Source of the DNA: Nageia nagi
Taxonomy: Eukaryota > Pinophyta
Length of the DNA stretch: 64,000 nucleotides
Reading direction: 5' to 3'
NCBI GenBank assembly: GCA_050084985.1
Contig: JBITNC010000001.1
Location: forward strand, 62,558,001 to 62,622,000
Shown piece by piece: positions 35,932 through 50,248 of the stretch (the stretch's first letter is position 1; the number at the start of each line of letters is the position of its first letter). Below the pieces are notes generated by a model that did no database searches, was not told where the DNA came from, and worked only from the letters and a program-made list of their open reading frames with translations. The translations under genes and the position numbers were made by a program.

Positions 35932-36719
35932 AGCTTCAAAGTTTGTTATACATTTGTTTTGGCATCATGAGATTCCAGGTAACCTCTCGAACTAAATTTT
36001 GAGGTGTTGTTATCTTTCATCTGTATCCATGATTACAAATTATACATGCTAAGCTATTCCAGGCTTAGATTTGTTTGTTGTTTAATTGTTCATGGATCGT
36101 CACCAATTTTTTAGCGATTATATATTAACATTAGAATGGTCGTTCTATGATCATTTTTTAATTACAAGGATCATAAGACCACTTGTTTTATATATGTTTG
36201 AGAAGATTGATCCAATAATATAATTTTAAATCCTTTATTGAAGCCCTGGTGAATTTTACTTGCCATCATGAGTTCATTTTAAGATCCCTGGGGATTTTTT
36301 TGGAGCAAATAAAACAAATCGGAATCAATAGATAAAGCTTCCGAAATGAAATGATGACATCATAGAAGAAAGGATAAAGCTCAGTTGTGGAAAAACCCAG
36401 GTTCCGAAAGAGGTGAGGTCAACAAGAGATAATTGAAGAAGCCTGAGCCCATAAATTAAGTGTTCCGGAAGTAAAAGCATTCCAAAATAAAATGATGATG
36501 TCACGGAGGATAAGATAGTCATGTTTTGGTAAAAACTGGGTTCTAGAGATGATGAGGTCAGCAAGGGGTGACCAAATAGCCGAAGCTGGTGAGTAAAGCA
36601 TTCTGGAATGAAATGATAAACCTTAGTTATGGAAAAGCCCAGGTTTTAGAGATGATGAGGTCAGCAAGGGGTGACCAAATAACCGAAGCTGAGAAGTATA
36701 ACATTCCAAAAATATGATG

Positions 36720-37640
36720 ATGACATCACGGGGAAAATGGAATTCACATTTTGAATGAAACTGGGTCTTAGAAATGATGAGTCATCAGGGAGGGATCAAA
36801 TAGCCGAAACCAGTAAGTATAACATTTGGAAATATGACGATGATGTCACAGGGAGAACGGAGTTCACATTTTGAATGAAACCGGGTCCCGAAGTGATGAT
36901 GTCATCAGGGAGTGATAAAATAGCTAGAACCAGTAAGTATAACATTCCAGAAATATGAGATGACATCACGAGGAGAACAGAGTTCACATTTTGAATGAAA
37001 TTGGGTCTTGAAAGTGATGACATCATCAGGGAGTGATAAAATAGCTGGAACCAGTAAGTATAACATTCCAGAAATATGATGATGACATCACGGGAGAACG
37101 GAGTTCACATTTTGAATGAAACTGGGTCCCGAAAGTGATGACATCATCAGGGAGTGATAAAATAGTTGGAACCAGTAAGTTAACATTCCAGAAATATGAT
37201 GATGATGTCACAGGAGAACGGAGTTCACATTTTGAATGAATTGGGTCCCATAAGTGATGATGTCATCAGGGAGTGATAAAATAGCTGGAACGTAAGTATA
37301 ACATTCTGAAAATATGACGATGATGTCACGGGAGAACGAGTTCACATTTTGAATGAAACTGGGTCCCAGAAGTGATGACATCATCAGGGAGTGATAAAAT
37401 AGCTGGAACCAGTAAGTATAACATTCCAGAAATATGATGATGAAAGTCACGGGGAGAACGGAGTTCACATTTTGAATGAACCGGGTCCCGAAAGTGGAGA
37501 CGTCATCAGGGAGGGATCAAATAGCCGGAACTAGTAAGTATAATGTTCCATAATTATGACGATGATGTCACGGGGAAAATGGAATTCACATTTTGAATGA
37601 AACTGAATCTCGGAAGTGATGACGTTAGTAAGGAATAATC
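36720..37640 (-). repeat. ~122 bp tandem array in the 5' LTR of B
   Basis: Eight units match those of the other LTR, marked by TTCACATTTTGAATGAA, with GATGATGTCAC and TGATGACATCATCA-like palindromes. Equal copy number in the two LTRs means the array was already present in the template of the last transposition. Confidence 0.88.
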
Positions 37641-37741
37641 AAATAACCGAAGCTAGTAAATAGAACATTCCGGAATGTAGAATATTCCGGAATGAAATGA
37701 TTAAATTAGAGATAGGGTTTATTTCGAGTGTCTACAACTTT

Positions 37742-39637
37742 GAATGGTATTTCTCAACTTCAATTTCTTCTCACAATGAATATCTCAATCCCACTACACT
37801 CCAACACTTTGAAAGTTGATTCTTTGCACATATAACAAAAACACTTTCCATAAGCTTAACAAAAACCCTCAAAATAAAATTATGAATTCATTCAACAAGA
37901 TGATGTTTTTATCTCTCAATAATGTTTCCCATGGTAGATATTATGAAATTATGTATATTAAAATCTTGCATGCTTTGGAAAAAGAACAGATTCAAACGAA
38001 GTCATAGATCAAAAGTTATGGCCAAAATTGTGAGACACCCTTCATTATTTCTTTTTCACACATTGCTTGCAAAAAAACCCTTATTTTTGTAACTCCTTCT
38101 TCTTATAAATATATTTTATCCTTTTTTTTTATATAAAAGTAACCCATTCTTACACTTCTCTTAAAGAAAAAATAAAACACCTATATATTCTCTTTAAGAA
38201 ACTCAATAAGTTTATTGGCCATTTCTATTTATATGTATACCTCCAAAATGTTGTTATTTTGTTGTGCCACTTAATTTTAATAAAGGTGATTTTTATACAA
38301 ACCATGTCATATGATAACATATATTCATATATTTCAATAATGTAAAATACGTCAAACCATCACATTTTAAAGAGACATTTTGTCACATAGTTCACGGTCA
38401 AAGTATGAAAACCTTACACAAACTCATACCTCGGGACCTAAAATTGAGATGGTTTAAAAATTAAAGTTGCTCATTTTTATGATCTGATCATCAATAAATC
38501 ATTATATTTTAAAATTTGCAACCAAACATAAAAGATTTTACTATTTTACCATTGTCCTACAAAACTGTCCAAAACTGGAAAAAGTGAGAAATTATCATTT
38601 TGCAATATATGCCCTTTCTTCCTAAAATGTTTGTTTGACTTGAAATTTGAACTATATGTACATATTAGTACCAAATACCTCCATTTAAAATTTTGTGATC
38701 TAAATATTCACTATTTTCTTAATATTCCACTTTCAAAGTAGCCTTCAGTGCTAATTTTATTATTGTCCCAAAATGTGCAAAATTGTCCAACTAGGTACCA
38801 ACAATGCAATTGATTGATCCAAACATCGATTTGACACCTAAAACACCATGATGAATGTTTTTCACACATGCTAACATGTTCCAAACTAATCCATCTTTCC
38901 TGAACACACATCGAAGTGAAATTGACTTGTTCCAACAAAATTGTCAAGAGGTCCAAAATGGTATCGAAATCCATCTAACATTGAATTAACATTGCAACTT
39001 CACTTTCAACTAATAAATAAGGCTTCAAATGATATGTTGGGCTATCCAACATAGTCCATTGGTACATATGTGCAATATTTACAACTTTTGCAGTTTTTGC
39101 AACTTTTACAACTTTTGCAATTTTTTGACAAATTTTGCATCTTTTGAAATTTTGCAAGAATGTGATGCAACAAATTTTTTAGAGAATTGAACATATCCAC
39201 ACATGCACCAAACATCTCAAAATAAACTCCAAACAACTTTTGCAAGTTTTACAACTTTTTGATAACTTTTTAACAACTTTTGCAATTTTTGTAGATTTGC
39301 ACAAATTACTTGAACCAACTTTAATTGAGCATCAAACACATCCTCAACATTATTGAACATCACTATCCATGCTCTAAATGTTGTATCATGACACCAATTG
39401 GGTCCCATAAGTATGTTGACAACAATGACAATACTTTGCTCAACAAAGGGATATTAAAAACTAATTTAATTATTTTGGTAAAATGGTATGTTTGTAAAAA
39501 GAGTTATTATTTACTATATAGGGGTCTACCATGATGAGTTTAATAAATTAAAAAATAAATTATAAATATTAAAAAATAGAGGGGTTTTAAAGAAGCTCGT
39601 TAACATATGTATTTTGAAGGTTTTCTATTAAGTGACC
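37742..39637. other. gene-free spacer
   Basis: This continues the sequence split by element B. No gene is supported. Between about 39,060 and 39,300 a low-complexity stretch repeats TTTTGCAA and ACAACTTTT. Confidence 0.45.
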
Positions 39638-42600
39638 CCCCATGCAAAAACTTTGAAGTTAACACTCTCATGACTATTATAACAAGAAATTTTGATCAAA
39701 TATTACTAAAATGATCTAAGGATAGTTACAAACATGTTGGGGGGTTAAAAATAATTTTCCTATGAAGTAACATGATGAAACAACAACTAGAAATGGAAAA
39801 AAATGCCAAAAAAGCATTAAAAACTATAACTACCAAAAAGATAGATAAAATGAAGTTCAAAGAGAAAATACAACCATGTTTTGAAAATGTTGTCACTTAG
39901 GTATGATGAAATTCAAGCATGATTGCATTTCTAAGCAAAGTGTAGTAAAACTTAGTTTTATAGTTTGATTTTATCTTTGATGATGCCAAGTTTACAACGT
40001 TCTCCCCCATAATGCTGAAAGAACTTTTCAAGGAATCCATAAGGATCACAACCTTTGAAGCAACTAATTCCTTTTTATTTCCTCTGATTTTAAATCAAAA
40101 ATATAAAAAATTATCTTTTTCACTCCTTCCACTTTCCATGTGGGTTTTCATCCATATTTGTTTCTTCTTCCTATAAATAAATGAGTGCTTTTTGAAGAGC
40201 TACTTCCCTTTCATCAAAACATTTTTGTAATGAGATTCCAATGATGTCAATAATAATGGTTATCAAAAACCATTCTTGCTCATCTTTTCTTACATTTATA
40301 CACCATACTCCCAAAGTGGTTTATTCAAAATAATGAATCATCTCATATAGATGATTAAAACACACTACTCTCCCACATATCTCTACATAAAATTTTAAAC
40401 ATCATATATCCATGATATGACTTATTACATGTGCAATAAAGAAATAATATTCCTCACACAAATCATCTATCCTCATAAGCACTACACATTCCTTCTTCCT
40501 CCAAGAATCATCATCACAAAATTAATCCAAGTGCTTACCCACCTTTAGCTTTTTCATAAGGAGAGAGTTCTTCATGGTTGTCTTCATAAGACAATCCTCA
40601 AATTTGGATTTGGTTACTAATAATGCCTTGCTAAGATATTTTTCATCTTTCTCATGCATAACAACAACCTCAAAAATATCCATCAAATATCTACTCATAA
40701 AATCATTAGCAAATAAATCATCACACTAGAAAACATCACCTCTTTGTTTGAACTATTGCGTAGGATCCCAAATGTTTTTTCTTCTTTCTTTTGTTATATC
40801 TTCATAAGCAAATATTTATTGTTCTTAAACAAGGTACCTCCATGGTGCCTTTTAATACAATGTTGCCTCTTCAATAAAACTCCCATTCTTTAATTTTTTC
40901 ATTCTATGTAAGTGAATTCCATCACTTTTCACAATTGATATCTCCATAGTCATTACAACTTGAAGCTGATCAATCCTATTTGCATTTTCATTCTTTATTT
41001 TTATCTTCATACAAAGTGTGCTTCACTCTCATCAGGTATCCCTAAACAATAAGTTGATAGCTTACATTTCTTCTTCATTTAAAATTTTATGTAGATCAAA
41101 ATCCCATAAAGCTTCTTCTGTGTTAAGATAATCAACACTTACTCTTAATGAGTGAGTTTCAAAACTATTATCCACTTCAAATAAGTGGTCTTCAATAATG
41201 CAACACCATAATATGAATGTTTTTTCTTGGTCTTCAATTTTCTAATATGTACATTCCTCCAATGCACATTATTCCATTCCTAGTGAATGGTCTTCATTAC
41301 ATGCAAACAAAAATTACTCCATGAAGAGTGTTTCTTCATTCACTAAATTTTATCAGTTTGTTTTAGTAAAATAAATATCTTGTTTTTCCAAACTTGTTCC
41401 ATCTATATCCCCTTTTGGAGGAATGCCAATGGTTGTAACTTCATCAAAAAGGTTATCATCACAAGCAACATTAGCATTAATAATAATTTTTAAAATAATA
41501 GTTGGTTCCTCCTCCATGAGACACTTTACATCAACAAACTAATATTATTCCTTTATACAACACTCTACATCATATGCCTCTTCCATTAGATATTCTTCTC
41601 ATGCAACAATAAAATATGGAGATTGCATATCCTCTTCTACAAAATAATCATTACAATCTTCATTAATAGAGTTAGAAATAATGTGCAAGATTTATAAACT
41701 AGACACACCACTAATTTATTTCTCATTTCTTTATTCACAATGCCCTTCATAAGGCTCTTCCAAGAAAATATATTGCTATACTAGGAACTATTTATCATCA
41801 TAATCAATCATGCTTATGTTACAAAATATATCTTTAACAAAAATAACCTGATAAGGCTCTTCAAAACATTCACAAAGTTGTTTATAAGATTAAAAATTAG
41901 TAATAAGTTTTTTTCCCTTACTCATATAATATCCTAGATTATTACAATCATCCTTATAAATATTTTTTTGAATCTAATCATCTCTATAAACATCATTTAA
42001 TATTTTCCAAGCTACAAAATCTATAATGTAACTTGCAATAAGAAGGAAAACATTAGTCATTATACCTTTTTTGATCTGTATGAGATCCATTCAGTTTTGA
42101 TGTTGCTTCTCCTTGTTCACTTTTCTCTCTTCTCCTTTGAGGTTTCTCCAATCTAGTTCTTCATACCCATCAAGAATGGTGTCCCAAAGTTCCTTTGTAA
42201 TGAAAAAAATATTTATCTTTACTGCCTAAAAAATATACTATTCCCCATCAAATTTTAGAACTCTCAAATCTACATACATGGTATTGATAAATAAAAAAAT
42301 TCTCTTTTACAAATATTTCATAAATCTTTACAAACATCCACACTCAACTCTAGAATAATAATTTATAACTCTGGAATAGTTCTAAAATAAACCCTCAATT
42401 ACCTTTGATACAAATAAAACTATAAAAACTTTAGTAAACTATCTCCATAATCTAGTACAATTTTCTTCTAACCCCTTTGAAATAAATCTTGTCTCACATA
42501 GTCATTCTTCAATGCATAATCAAATGCAACAACAATAAGGATACTTTGGATCACTTTGGAAAAAATTGGTAGCTTTTCACAAAGTATCTACAAGTTTATT

Positions 42601-43098
42601 TTAATCCAATATATCTATAATCTCTAATACTACAATGAGAAATTCAAACTATGATTTCATATATTCATTCAAGAAAAGATACAAATATATAGAAATAGAT
42701 TTACAATTGAAACATGATCCATGGAGGGCTAATAATGAAGCACAAACTTGAGAGTCAACACTCCCATGACTTTTACATTAAATCTTAACCAAATCCTACT
42801 AAAATGAGCTAAGGATAGTTACAAACATCTTGGGCAGTTATAAACAACATTCCTATGAAGTAACATGGTGGAATAACAACTAGAAATAGAAAAAATACTT
42901 AAAAAGCACTAAAAAATGCAACTACCAAAATGATAAATAAAATACAATCATGTTGTGGAAATATGGTTGCATTTTTCTAGAAACATTGTAGGGGATGCAT
43001 TTGGGTTTGATGAAATGTGGGCAAGACTATGTTTCAAAGAAGAGTGTAGGAAAACTTAGTTTTGAGGTCTTCTTCAATTTTTTATGATGTCAATTTTC
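39638..43098 (-). mobile_element. decayed Ty1/copia-like element
   Basis: Two direct repeats of about 360 bp, 39,638-40,000 and 42,728-43,098, share CTAAGGATAGTTACAAACAT and AACAACTAGAAAT among other blocks. Read on the minus strand the right copy begins TGTTGGAAAATTGAC, a typical LTR start. Between them, next to the right copy, is a copia-type Gag remnant on the minus strand. No pol domain is recognisable in the ~2 kb after it, so this is a short or internally deleted element. I found no convincing primer-binding site or target duplication. Confidence 0.55.
42147..42285 (-). pseudogene. copia-type Gag remnant
   Basis: Conceptual minus-strand translation gives 'LRVLKFDGE', two stops around 'YIF', then 'AVKINIFFITKELWDTILDG' and 'YEELDW'. 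This is the N-terminal pattern of plant copia Gag proteins. Stops replace the expected residues around the Tyr-x-x-Trp region. The frame decays downstream. Confidence 0.6.
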
Positions 43099-44990
43099 CA
43101 ACAAAAAAAAAAAATCTTTTGTAAATAAATATTTTAACAACCTAGGTAAGTAATTCCTAAACCCATAAGTTTGTATTTAAGGAAAACACTATCAAAAAGA
43201 AAAATATCTTCTTTACTCCATCTTCCTATATTTCTACACATAACCCTCATCATGATAGGTTGATAATATCTCAACTAAATTCCATATAAAGTCAAGGGAG
43301 TATGGAAGATAACTACTTACAACCATAAATCCCAAGAAGGGATTTTTATCTCGACCCAAACGTATTTACTTCTTTAAATAAAGCTATGGGCCAGATAAGT
43401 GGATTGGATGGAGTTGTTGCCTCACCACAAAAGAGCCTCCTTCCTCACTAAAGTCCTAAAAGGATAAAATACCACTTAGCTTACTAAAAGCCCAAAAGAA
43501 TGCTTAATGATTCATAAAAATCTTAGAAAGATTTTGATTGCTTACAAAAGATAACCCAAGATGATACCCAACAAACCTCATGAGGTCAATAAAGAAATAA
43601 GGACTCTAAAGCCTAAAAGGATAAATGAGATAAAACTACTAGAAAAGATATTATGGAAGCTATTGAAGGAGACACACAAGGAATGTTGGGAGAACCTTAA
43701 ATATGTGATATAATTAAGCAAGTAGATCCAATCTCCTCCATGAATCCTCCACTAATCAAGAAAAAGATTTTCCCAAGTATTAGCCCAAGCCAAATTGTTA
43801 ATATTTTCAATAAAAGTTTAGGCCTATGTTTTATAGAATAAAAATACATTGCAATTAAATCAAAAAGGATCCTCAACTAATTCCAATAAATATCACACTA
43901 CCTATTGCATTAAATAAGACTCATTCTTAGACCCTATTATAACAAAATATTGGGTTGACACAAAGTAGATCATTAATTGTAGAATGATCACCTTAGATTG
44001 AATATAAGTGGAGCATTAAGTATATTATGATGTAAAGTAGTATAAATTAATCTTTTATAGAAAGTTAAAAGGTTGAAAAACTTTTAGCATAGTTCCCCTT
44101 TGAGCTATACTTCTCTAATTAATCTTTCAAGTAATTATCATAGTATTTTACCCACTTAACTGATGAGACTGTTATTTCCCTTATTACAAAGAAGTTGTGA
44201 TTTGTGATTATGTTAGGATTAAGATATAATTTAGCATTATCTAAGGCTATGTAGTGCAATATCTACTTATCCTTGATATTAGGTTGGTTTATCTATGTCT
44301 TAGGATATGTTTACCTATAGGCTTTATTGTAATGCATCAACTCGATTGTGCTTCTTGTTTCTTATAACTCCCCTAATTATCTAGTTATCAATTTCTTGTT
44401 ACTCTTAAAACCTTAAAATAAAATAAATCAGCCTTCTTTGGAGACTACTTAAATATGCACATAGGTCCCATACTATATATTCATTCAATAAAACTATGTT
44501 TCCCAAGGATTGCATACTCCATGGGGTGCATACAGATAGGATTACATAATTTGGATCAACTAAAGTAAAGAAAAAAATTGATGTTAAAGGTCTTTAAGGG
44601 TGGTTTAAAACTTCTCTTAATACCCCTTTTTGATGTAGTAAATATGAATATAGATTTAGATCCTTCAAACTTAAATAATACATATGATATTGAAAAAATA
44701 AGCTATCTATTCTTGAGCAAGAATGGGTATTTTCCCTCATACTCCTCAAAGTTACAAATCAAGAAAATTGAAGGGTATGTAAAATTACTAGTATCATACA
44801 AAGGAAGGATCAAAATCATTAAACTTACATTCAAAATAAGTTGGAATGGGAATGGTTGTCAAGTTCCCTCAAATTTATCTTCATTTATCTTTTTATGAAA
44901 GAAAAGAAACACATTTAAAACTCTACAAACATAAACAACTACCTTGACATAATCAGCATCGAATTTTTGATCATGTTAGGGAATCTGAGT
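43099..44990. other. gene-free spacer
   Basis: The only longer frame (44,578-44,898, +, 106 codons) resembles nothing I recognise, and I do not call it a gene. No repeat structure is obvious. Confidence 0.4.
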
Positions 44991-44992
44991 CC

Positions 44993-46522
<1,530 letters not shown>

Positions 46523-46878
46523 TGCTACAATTATGAAAAGGGAAATATTACAAAAAAATTGATAGGAAAATGACAACTATCTAGTGGAAATAATAGAGCA
46601 TGCACTGATAAATAAAATACAAAATAACAACAATAAGTAGATAAGGATAGGATTTTATTAAATAGTAACAGAATCACAGGTTGCTTCGAGGGGGATACCT
46701 CCTTACAACTCCAAAAGTGAAAAATAATGTTCAAGATGCATTTCTCCATACAATTTTATCTATTTATAATAAACTAACCCTAACTATAATAGTAATGCAA
46801 AATCAGGCCCTGCCATTACAATCATAATATTATGGTTTACAATATAGGCTGATAATTTTATAAAATACTAATACTTGA
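46523..46878 (-). repeat. element C 3' LTR
   Basis: It aligns with 51,874-52,252 over its length (for example AGTAACAGAATCA and TCTATTTATAATAAACTAAC). The integrase frame runs into it at its minus-strand start. Confidence 0.85.
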
Positions 46879-47960
46879 TCTAGAACTACCTTAGGTATAA
46901 CTACGATTGATCCATCCTCTACTAACTCATGTAATTGTGTTTGAATTTGAACCTCCAATCCAACCACTTTCTTGAGATAAGAGACATGAAACACTAGGTG
47001 AATCTTGAAAGAAGCAGGAAGCTTTAGTTTGTATGCAACTAGGCCAATGCATCGTAACACCTTATAAGGACCATAAAACTTTAGGGCCAATTTTTGAGGG
47101 CTTTTTATTTTTAATGATTTCTAGTGATAAGGTTACAGCCTCAGAAAGACCATGCCATCTACCTAGAAATCCCTTTCCACATGTTGTTGACTAGCCTATT
47201 ATTTCATATGATGTTAGGCTATCTGAAGTTTATCCATGAATAAACAAAGAATATCATCCTAAGTAACTGAAGTTGAGTCACTTGCCTAAACTTTACTAGT
47301 ACTTGCAAAATATGAGGTGACTATTAGTGAAGCTTGATCATACATTGCTTCATAGGGGGTCATCTTGCTGGTAGAATGATAAGATATATTATACCACCAC
47401 TCAACCAAGGGAAACCATCATACCCAATGCACAGGTTGTGCTAAAGCAAAATAATATAAATATATATTCAAACATTTGTTGATAATTTTAGTCTAACCAT
47501 CAATTTGTAGGTGATATGGAGCTCATGTTTAGTTGGATACCTTGTAGCTTAAAAAGCTTTTACCAAAAATGGCTTGTAAAAGTGGAGTCATAATCATTGA
47601 TAATCATCTCTAGCATGCCATGTAGTTTGAAAATTGTATCCAAGAATAATTATGCCACTATCACTTCTTTGTAGGGATGAGCCAATGAACCAAAAGGAGC
47701 ATATTTGGATAACCGATCAACCACCATTTACCATTGAATTTAGGAAGGCTTTCAATGAAATCCATTGAGATATCAATCCATGTATAGGTAGGTATGGAAA
47801 GAGGTTGAAGGAGTCTTGGAGTACCCACTATCTCACCTTTTTATCATTAACACACATCACAAACTACCATAAAATGCTTGATATCCAATTTCATACCTGT
47901 CCAATAGAACAACCATGCCACCCACTTACAAGTTTTCAAAAATCCATCATATCCTGATGT
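46830..47960 (-). pseudogene. integrase, element C
   Basis: The conceptual frame, with stops, contains 'GYDGFLKTCKWVAWLFYW', 'VVCDVC', 'LLQPLSIPTYTWIDISMDF' and 'PKFNGKWW'. The open part 46,830-47,090 gives the GPY/F module '[19 protein letters not shown]' and 'FHVSYLKK'. A chromodomain normally starts after 'PKVVLDQ'-like sequence. Here the frame passes into the LTR and stops after about 15 more residues, so the chromodomain is missing or truncated. Confidence 0.8.
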
Positions 47961-48023
47961 AGGTGTGGAATGCAATTCAATAAGTATTTTTTATTTACAT
48001 TTTGAAAGAGACGGTAACAAAAT

Positions 48024-49420
48024 TCATCCTTTGAATCTCAAAATACTATCATGCCATGTGTGGTGTGGTTTACTCATGGGGTATTGAGTGATCAATTTTA
48101 ACAATTCTTGGATCGAGCTATCTTCTACCCACTCTTGTTTAACTTTATCCAACCATTGAGGAATAGGAGATGAAAGAGCTTGTAATGCAACTTGATCTTC
48201 AAATTTTTTAGATAGAGCATTAGCAACCACATTCTCCTTACCTTTATAATATACTATCTCATAAACATACCCCAATAGTTTGGTCATCCATTTTTGTTGC
48301 TCAAATGTAGAAATGTGTTGCTTAATGAAAAATTTCAAATTGTGATGATCTATGAAGATGATGAAATGGCAACCAATGAGATATGATCTCCAACATTGAA
48401 TTGCATGAATTATGGCAAACATTTCTTTTTCATAAGTGGGTTTACCCAAATTTTTATTAGAGAGTGCTCTACTAGTGAATGCCAAAGGATGCCTCTCCTG
48501 CATCAATACTACTTTAATTCCTACTCCACAAGCATCACTTTCTATCATAAAGGTTTTAGAAAAATCTAGCATTACTAATACCGAGGTGGTACACATCACC
48601 TCCTTGAGCTTAAGGAAAACTACCTTAGATTGAGGGGACCATTGGAATGCATTATTTTTTAACAATATGGTTAGAGGTGCTACAATATTACCATAATCCT
48701 TCACAAATTTCTTATAATAGCCTATCAACCCTAAGAATCCTTAAAGATTTTTCAAAGATGTAGGAATAGACTAGTTCTGCATGTCAATAATTTTTTATGA
48801 ATCCACCTTAACTCCCTCTTCAGATATAATATAGCCTAAGTAGTTAATTTTCCTTTTTCCGAATGACCATTTTGATTTTTTTGCATATAGCTAGTGGTCC
48901 TTCAAAATTTGTAAGGTTTGGTCAACATGTGCCACATGTTCTTAGCATGTCCTACTATAGATCAAGATATCATAAAAAAACTAAAATGAACTTCTTAAAG
49001 AATGGATGAAACACCTGATTCATTAAACTTTGAAATATGGCTGGAATATTTGTGAGGTTAAAAGGCATGACTAGGAACTCATAATGGCCCTCATAGGTAC
49101 GAAATGTAGTTTTTGGTATATCCTCCTCCTTGAGGTGGATTTGGTGATACTTAGATCATAGGTCCAACTTGAAAAAATATCTTGCCCCATGCAGTTCATC
49201 CAATAATTCATCAATTATTAGGATAAAAACTTTATTTTTGATGGTAATTTTGTTGAGGGCCCTAAAAGCTACACATATGCCATGAACCATCTTTCTTATG
49301 AACTAATATAATTGAAGAATAATATGGGCTTAAGTTAGGTCATATTACTCCTACATCCAATAGTTCTTTAACCAATTTTTCAATTTTATTTTTTTATAAA
49401 TAAGGATACTGATAAGGATG
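48024..49420 (-). pseudogene. reverse transcriptase and RNase H, element C
   Basis: The RT part (about 48,730-49,420) has '[18 protein letters not shown]' and 'FFYDILIYS', where the canonical FFDDILIYS has lost the first catalytic Asp to Tyr. The open frame 48,024-48,728 contains the RT end ('IGYYKKFVKDYGNIVAPLT') and RNase H: 'MIESDACGVGIKVVLMQ', 'YEKEMFAIIHAIQCWRSYL', 'IDHHNLKFF' and 'KGKENVVANALSK'. The Tyr, frameshifts and stops show it is inactive. Confidence 0.85.
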
Positions 49421-49759
49421 AATGTTTGATGTGTGACTTTCTGACACTAATTGAATAGCATGATCATGTGATCATTGGGGTGGTAAGCCCATTGGTTCCT
49501 CAAAGGTACTTGAATGCTTACTTAAGATGGGCTGCAGATCCTTAAGCTTTGTGACTTTAGATTCGAAGATTGATAAAACGTATAATTATGCCAACATCCC
49601 TTTTCTAATTTTTCATAGGATCATTTTCATATGATATGAGCTCATAATTTATATAGATCCACCATGTAATCCCTTGAGAGTATGCTCTTGTTCATCTATC
49701 TTGAAGGTCATCCATAGCTCTACAAAATTCCACTACATGGTGTCCAAAATCTTCAACCA

Positions 49760-50248
49760 TTATACCTCTAAAACTATATCACATCCCCCAAGTGGTATAG
49801 CGTACATGTTGCTTTTCAAAGTATAGTGGTCCAAGCTCAGTTTAACATTATGACATGTGTCTTTACATGTTATCTTTCCTCCATTACCAACCATAACCTC
49901 AAAATTATTTGTAGGATGGATATAAAAATCAGAAACCTTAGCCACCTATGGATCAATAAAATTATGAATACTTCTTGAATCCAACAATATTATGAGAGGG
50001 CATTTTTTAAAAAATCCTTTGACTTTCATAGTTTGAGGGGTAGTAATTCTTACCAATACATTGTAAGAGATAATTGGGGCCTCCTCATCTAGAATTTTCT
50101 TTGTAGCCTCTTTGAGAGCACTCTCATATTCCTTCTCAATAGGAGCATTAACATCAAGCAAATATAATATTTGTTGAGTACAATGATGACCACAAACAAA
50201 TTTGTCATCGTAATTATAGCACAAGCCCTTCTTTTGATGCTTTTTCAT
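49760..50248 (-). pseudogene. Gag zinc knuckle and protease, element C
   Basis: Two frames meet at 49,945-49,946. The first has a degenerate knuckle ('CYNYDDKFVCGHHC', where CxxC has become CxxY) and the protease active site 'ILLDSRSIHNFI', in which the Gly of D-S-G is Arg. The second has 'GGCDIVLEV', near the protease C-terminus. Both active centres are damaged. Confidence 0.8.

Larger units (their letters stand above)
20020..37736 (-). mobile_element. element B: complete Tat-type Ty3/gypsy LTR retrotransposon
   Basis: LTRs at 20020-22437 and 35330-37736 are flanked by perfect ACTTT target duplications (20015-20019 and 37737-37741). Reading on the minus strand, the order is 5' LTR, primer-binding site, ~1.1 kb leader, Gag, protease, RT, RNase H, a second RNase H, integrase, an extra ORF, ~2.5 kb of non-coding DNA, polypurine tract and 3' LTR. 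The gene order and the second RNase H indicate the Tat/Ogre/Retand branch of Ty3/gypsy. Every polyprotein segment carries stops or frameshifts, so this copy is dead. At 17.7 kb it is among the larger plant LTR elements. Confidence 0.93.
35330..37736 (-). repeat. element B 5' LTR
   Basis: This LTR is 2.4 kb, starting TGTAGACACTC at 37,736 on the minus strand. U3 holds the eight-unit array. TATAAATT lies at 35,924-35,931, and the shared GGGACC block just after. A possible leader intron spans 35,854-35,719 on the minus strand (GTTATTAG...GTGTAG). Confidence 0.93.

Noticed and set aside
42400-42420. TTTGTATCAAAGG (minus strand) as a primer-binding site for the copia-like remnant
   Set aside because: It would need LTRs about 300 bp longer than the visible direct repeats, and the extra stretch does not match between the two sides.
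44578-44898. 106-codon frame
   Set aside because: No homology recognised, no promoter or splice context, and length possible by chance in AT-rich DNA.
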